The notes under the pieces were generated by a model. That model did no database searches. It was not told where the DNA came from and was given only the letters and a program-made list of their open reading frames with translations. DNA of 7,491 nt, from the NCBI GenBank assembly GCA_027065215.1, contig JAMOOT010000267.1:1-7491 (forward strand), given 5' to 3'. This DNA comes from Candidatus Omnitrophota bacterium (GTDB lineage Bacteria; Omnitrophota; Gorgyraeia; S143-82). Within the stretch, counting starts at the first letter, position 1. Every line of letters starts with the position of its first letter. Positions 5,701 through 7,491 of the stretch are shown piece by piece. The position numbers and the translations under genes were made by a program.

Positions 5701-7491
5701 GCCATAAACCCTGAGGGAACACTTAAGTGGATATATCCGATTGGTCTAAGATATTCAGGATGTGGCTTTGGCTCCATTGCTATAGGTGCAGATGGAACTG
5801 TGTATGTTGAATGGGGGAACCTCCATGCCATAAATCCAGACGGCAGACTTAAGTGGACCTTTCAAACAGATGGAGGAATGTCTTCTCCAGCCATAGCTCA
5901 AGGCGGGACTATATATGTAGGAGGTTATGTCGCTAATATTTATGGCATAGGCAAGCTCTACGCCATAAATCCTGATGGCACAATTAAGTGGAGTTTTCAG
6001 ACACCTGGAAAAATATATTCCTCTCCAGCCATAGCTATAGATGGAACTGTATATGTAGCGGCTGATGACGGCAGACTCTATGCAATTCAAGGGGAAGAAG
6101 GTGGCATTGCCAATAACCCCTGGCCCATGTTTGGCCATGATCCAGCTCATACATTCCAAGCCACAGAGATTCAGCAAACATTTTATCTTGACTCAGATGG
6201 TGACGGATATGGAGACCCAAATAATTCTATTCAAGCTACAACTCAGCCTCCAGGATATGTAACAGACAATACTGATTGTGATGATAGCAACCCAGATATC
6301 CATCCTGGGGCTAATGAAATTGCAGGGGATGGAATAGATAGTAACTGTGATGGGATAGATAACCCTCCTTCCATTATCCTTAAGTGGACATTTCCAATGA
6401 CTGGAGGATTTGTTTCCCCAGCTATAGCTAAAGATGGGACTGTATATGGAGTAACTTATAGCGGCAACCTTTACGCAATAAACCTAGATGGCACTCTCAA
6501 GTGGACTTTTCAAATGGACGGATGGACGATGAAGTCCTCGCCAACCATAGATGCAAATGGAACCGTGTATATAGGGGCTGATAAACTCTACGCTATAAAC
6601 CCCGAGGGCACTCTCAAGTGGACTTTTCAGACGAATAGCACAATATGGTCTTCCCCAGCCATTGCTCCAGATGGGATTGTGTATATAGTAGATAATGACG
6701 GCAACCTTTACGCGATAAATCCCGACGGCACTCTCAAGTGGACTTTTCAAACTGATCCAAAAATATCTTCCTGCCCAGCTATAGCTCAGGATGGAACTGT
6801 GTATGTAGGTACTAATGTAGGCTTCTATCCCAGCAAAATCTACGCCATAAATCCAGATGGCACCCTTAAGTGGACTTTTGAGATTGGAGGTTTCACAATA
6901 TTTTACTCTCCAGCCATAGCTCAAGATGGAACAGTGTATATTGTAAAGTGGCACACCCTCTATGCCCTAAACCCTGACGGAACAGACAAGTGGACTTTTC
7001 ACACCGATGGCAGGACAATATTTTACTCTCCAGCCATAGCTCAAGATGGAACCGTATATGTAGCAGATGAGGGGAGCCAACTTTATGCCCTAAATCCAGA
7101 CGGTACACTCAAATGGACTTTTCAAACGGATGGTTCAATAATGTCTTCTCCAGCCATAGATTCAGATGGAATAGTGTATGTGGGGACCTATGAGGGAATC
7201 CTTTATGCCATAAATCCTGACGGAACACTTAAGTGGAGTTTTCAGACAAATGGAGGGGTATCTTCTCCAGCCATAGCTTCAGATGGGACTGTATATGTTA
7301 TTGGCTGGGACGGCCTCTATGCAATTCAAGGAGAACACAAGAGTCTTGCCAATAACCCCTGGCCCATGTTTGGCCATGACCCAGCCCATACATTCCAAGC
7401 AACAGAGATTCAGCAAACATTTTATCTTGACTCAGATGGTGACGGATATGGAGACCCAAATAATTCTATTCAAGCTACAACTCAGCCTCCA
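2761..7491 (+). CDS. Giant secreted PQQ-like beta-propeller/MopE-module repeat protein (3' end beyond the window)
   Basis: The frame stays open from the ATG at 2761 to the window edge: 1577 codons, no stop. A signal peptide (K3, K4, hydrophobic core, VNA cleavage after residue 23) leads straight into the first blade. There are 32 blades of 37-58 residues with consensus LKWTFQTDG, SSPAIAxDGTVYVG, LYAINPDGT. They start at residues 27-631 (16 blades), 766-1075 (8) and 1207-1490 (8). Each block ends with NxPWPM(Y/F)GHDPAHTFQATEI and a MopE-type acidic module (residues 700-757, 1141-1198, 1554 onward). The DGTLKW motif resembles the tryptophan-docking motif of PQQ propellers, but I see no quinoprotein dehydrogenase active site, so a non-enzymatic binding or scaffold role is likely. 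The acidic modules probably bind calcium. The expected location is extracellular or cell surface. Any C-terminal anchor or sorting signal lies outside the window. Ligand and partner are unknown. Confidence 0.95.
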   Translation, partial: MFKKFFIMVTLIFLTCFNFPVNATLTLKWTFQTDGYLESSPAIAPDGTVYVGSDKLYALNPDGTLKWTFQTDGYLASSPAIAPDGTVYVGSDKLYALNPDGTLKWTFQTNITSTCSPAIAKDGTVYIVANDKLYALNPDGTLKWTFQTDWYLASSPAIAPDGTVYIVANDKLYAFNPDGTLKWTFQTNITSTCSPAIAKDGTIYVEGTTYDSEEGLKSNLYALNPDGTLKWTFQRDEYSDSSPAIAPDGTVYVGGDKLYALNPDGTLKWTFHTIGGMSSPAIAPDGTVYVGKYKLCAVTPDGILKWAFQIDGWNGDSLAIAQDGTVYVVGFGLNAINPDGTLKWIFQTGGWISSSPSISADGSIYVSTDHGPLYAINPDGTLKWIFQTGGDIPGCSPAIASDGTVYVEARKSQLYAINPDGTLKWTFQTDGEIHSSPAIAKDGTIYVGGTTYDSEEGLKSNLYALNPDGTLKWSFQINGKVYSTAIAQDGTVYVTVYVPNTRQLYALNPDGTLKWTFQTNGWTMWSSPAIDAKGTVYVSDRQNLYAINPDGTLKWSFQTDEEIYSSSPAIARDGTIYVKGDKLYALNSDGTLKWTFQTGGCEGDSLAIASDGTVYVGASNFIYAVNSDGTLKEFYWFEDEISFFSPIIIGPDGSVYVAANRRLYVYAIQGESGGPANSPWPMYGHDPAHTFQATEIHPIFYLDSDGDGYGDPNNYILSSTQPLGYVINNTDCDDTNPNVHPGAIEIVGDGIDSNCDGVEAPIPGTLKWTFQMEKGYSCFSPFIGADRTVYLTVDYDSVEGYRSKLYAINPDGTLKWTFQTDEGMSSPAIAQDGTVYVGTNSGKLYAINPYGRLKWTFQTDGEIVFSPAIAQDGTIYVGTYGGKLYAINSDGTLKWTFQKDGEIYSSPVIAQDGTLYVTADDKLYALNSDGTLKWTFQTDGFISASPAIASDGNVYIISANILMSGTPYGAHITTISGSLYAINPEGTLKWIYPIGLRYSGCGFGSIAIGADGTVYVEWGNLHAINPDGRLKWTFQTDGGMSSPAIAQGGTIYVGGYVANIYGIGKLYAINPDGTIKWSFQTPGKIYSSPAIAIDGTVYVAADDGRLYAIQGEEGGIANNPWPMFGHDPAHTFQATEIQQTFYLDSDGDGYGDPNNSIQATTQPPGYVTDNTDCDDSNPDIHPGANEIAGDGIDSNCDGIDNPPSIILKWTFPMTGGFVSPAIAKDGTVYGVTYSGNLYAINLDGTLKWTFQMDGWTMKSSPTIDANGTVYIGADKLYAINPEGTLKWTFQTNSTIWSSPAIAPDGIVYIVDNDGNLYAINPDGTLKWTFQTDPKISSCPAIAQDGTVYVGTNVGFYPSKIYAINPDGTLKWTFEIGGFTIFYSPAIAQDGTVYIVKWHTLYALNPDGTDKWTFHTDGRTIFYSPAIAQDGTVYVADEGSQLYALNPDGTLKWTFQTDGSIMSSPAIDSDGIVYVGTYEGILYAINPDGTLKWSFQTNGGVSSPAIASDGTVYVIGWDGLYAIQGEHKSLANNPWPMFGHDPAHTFQATEIQQTFYLDSDGDGYGDPNNSIQATTQPP
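3073..3366 (+). repeat. 60-bp exact direct repeat two blades apart
   Basis: Bases 3073-3132 recur without change at 3307-3366, an offset of 234 bp (78 residues, two 39-residue blades). Both copies encode WTFQTNITSTCSPAIAKDGT. The blade between them shares the VYIVANDKLYA part with its left neighbour. This is a recent duplication or conversion of a two-blade unit. Confidence 0.85.
3346..4180 (+). repeat. YDSEEG-loop blade segment, two near-identical copies
   Basis: Bases 3346-3454 and 4072-4180 (offset 726 bp) differ at only three positions by my reading, with 53 bp exact (3379-3431 and 4105-4157). They encode a blade with an 11-residue TTYDSEEGLKS insert. A diverged third version (VDYDSVEGYRS) lies in the first blade of the second block, near 5137-5169. 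Confidence 0.83.
3766..3930 (+). repeat. 45-bp exact direct repeat in adjacent blades
   Basis: Bases 3766-3810 equal 3886-3930 (offset 120 bp, 40 residues, one blade). Both encode INPDGTLKWIFQTGG with the same codons. TLKWIFQTGG occurs only in these two blades, so one was copied from the other. Confidence 0.85.
4756..4848 (+). repeat. Linker copy 1 (YAIQGE...PWPMYGHDPAHTFQATEI)
   Basis: Residues 666-696 close the first propeller block. The GHDPAHT motif resembles the WPMF-HD--HTG strand motif common in PQQ-like propeller proteins. Here it sits after the last blade and leads into the MopE-type module. It differs from copies 2 and 3 by SPWPMY in place of NPWPMF. Confidence 0.8.
4858..5031 (+). 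other. MopE-type metal-binding module 1
   Basis: Residues 700-757 start with FYLDSDGDGYGD (D703, D705, D707, D711, a DxDxDG calcium-loop pattern), then GYV, DCDD (C732), HPGAIEI, and GDGIDSNCDG (C755). This order matches the putative metal-binding motif family named after MopE. The module has two cysteines where many family members have four. Calcium binding is the usual prediction; copper binding, as in the name-giving protein, is not supported by anything visible here. Confidence 0.85.
5056..6096 (+). repeat. Second propeller block: 8 PQQ-like blades
   Basis: Residues 766-1112 contain eight blade units, with (L/I)KW at 766, 814, 853, 893, 932, 988, 1030 and 1075, matching one eight-bladed propeller. 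The fifth unit is stretched to 56 residues by an insert (about 959-977, SGTPYGAHITT). The first carries a YDSVEG loop related to loops in the first block. The sixth unit is the most diverged (IYPIGLRYSG, SIAIG). Confidence 0.88.
6079..6171 (+). repeat. Linker copy 2 (YAIQGE...NPWPMFGHDPAHTFQATEI)
   Basis: Residues 1107-1137 close the second propeller block and lead into MopE-type module 2. The part from 6109 onward is almost identical in DNA to copy 3, 1239 bp downstream. Confidence 0.85.
6181..6354 (+). other. MopE-type metal-binding module 2
   Basis: Residues 1141-1198 repeat module 1: FYLDSDGDGYGD, QPPGYV, DCDD (C1173), HPGANEI, GDGIDSNCDG (C1196). The first 72 bases are identical to the visible part of module 3, and the rest differs modestly from module 1. 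Calcium binding is inferred from the acidic loop. Confidence 0.87.
6379..7335 (+). repeat. Third propeller block: 8 PQQ-like blades
   Basis: Residues 1207-1525 contain eight blade units, with (L/D)KW at 1207, 1246, 1285, 1325, 1369, 1409, 1450 and 1490, again the count for one eight-bladed propeller. Blades 5 and 6 share a TIFYSPAIAQDGTVY stretch with nearly the same codons, a recent neighbour duplication. Blade 6 reads DKW instead of LKW. Blade 4 has a short insert (NVGFYPS). Confidence 0.88.
7318..7410 (+). repeat. Linker copy 3 (YAIQGE...NPWPMFGHDPAHTFQATEI)
   Basis: Residues 1520-1550 close the third propeller block. Compared with copy 2, only the short HKSL/EGGI stretch differs in protein. 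The remaining three base changes are synonymous. Confidence 0.85.
7420..7491 (+). other. MopE-type metal-binding module 3, cut by the window end
   Basis: Residues 1554-1577 (FYLDSDGDGYGD to QPP) are the first 24 residues of a third module, identical in protein and DNA to module 2. The DCDD and NCDG half lies beyond the window, so at least one more segment of the protein follows. Confidence 0.85.

Larger units (their letters stand above)
6109..7491 (+). repeat. 144-bp direct repeat (linker plus MopE start) reaching the window edge
   Basis: Bases 6109-6252 and 7348-7491 (offset 1239 bp) differ at three positions, all synonymous. The last 90 bases (7402-7491) are an exact copy of 6163-6252. The repeat runs into the edge of the window, so its full length cannot be seen. 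Confidence 0.87.

Noticed and set aside
4176..6262. Plus-strand frames of 65-68 codons in other phases of the propeller gene (4176-4382, 5322-5519, 6065-6262).
   Set aside because: They overlap the main frame completely and reflect its repeated codons in another phase.
4588..7108. Several minus-strand open frames of 60-156 codons inside the propeller gene (for example 6484-6954, 5755-6177, 4588-4851).
   Set aside because: They lie antisense to a continuous 1577-codon frame. Their repetitive protein content (IYSSILSYGW-like) is just the reverse complement of the blade repeat, and they lack ribosome binding sites. They are shadows of the repeat codons.
2761..7491. A PQQ-dependent dehydrogenase.
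   Set aside because: The blades match the PQQ-like propeller pattern, but I see no catalytic Asp/calcium site, no heme motif and no typical single-propeller dehydrogenase layout.

Overview
The window holds two divergently transcribed genes for secreted proteins, with a 346-bp A+T-rich intergenic region between them. Both proteins start with a Sec-type signal peptide. The families present (PQQ-like beta-propeller repeats, MopE-type acidic metal-binding modules, jelly-roll-like ligand-binding folds) and the A+T-leaning codon use (frequent ATA, AGA, AAA) suggest a Gram-negative bacterium of the Desulfobacterota/Thermodesulfobacteria kind. That placement is a low-confidence inference, because the window contains no phylogenetic marker gene.

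Left side (36-2414, minus strand): a complete 792-residue exported protein of unknown function. It is built from three diverged copies of a roughly 150-170 residue, probably beta-sandwich domain. Each copy opens with a WDM/WEF motif and closes with an LRIDP motif. Two Ig/FnIII-like domains follow at the C-terminus.

Middle (2415-2760): a promoter candidate for each gene, a 7-bp-arm inverted repeat over the -35 of the minus-strand promoter, and two abutting perfect palindromes. I see no convincing gene here.

Right side (2761-7491, plus strand): one open reading frame of at least 1577 codons with no stop before the window edge. Reading it codon by codon gives a signal peptide and then 32 PQQ-like propeller blades (consensus LKWTFQTDG...SSPAIAxDGTVYVG...LYAINPDGT). 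The blades come in blocks of 16, 8 and 8. Each block ends with the linker NxPWPM(Y/F)GHDPAHTFQATEI followed by a MopE-type DSDGDGYGD/DCDD/NCDG module, and the third such module is cut by the window end. The counts fit four eight-bladed propellers, the first two joined without a spacer. Several blades and the linker/MopE block are nearly identical at the DNA level, which points to ongoing duplication or gene conversion inside the gene. The right window edge lies inside such a repeat, so it may be an assembly break.

No RNA gene, transposase, integrase or CRISPR array is visible. How the two proteins work together is unknown. Both look like extracellular or cell-surface binding or scaffold proteins, and the shared divergent control region leaves room for co-regulation.
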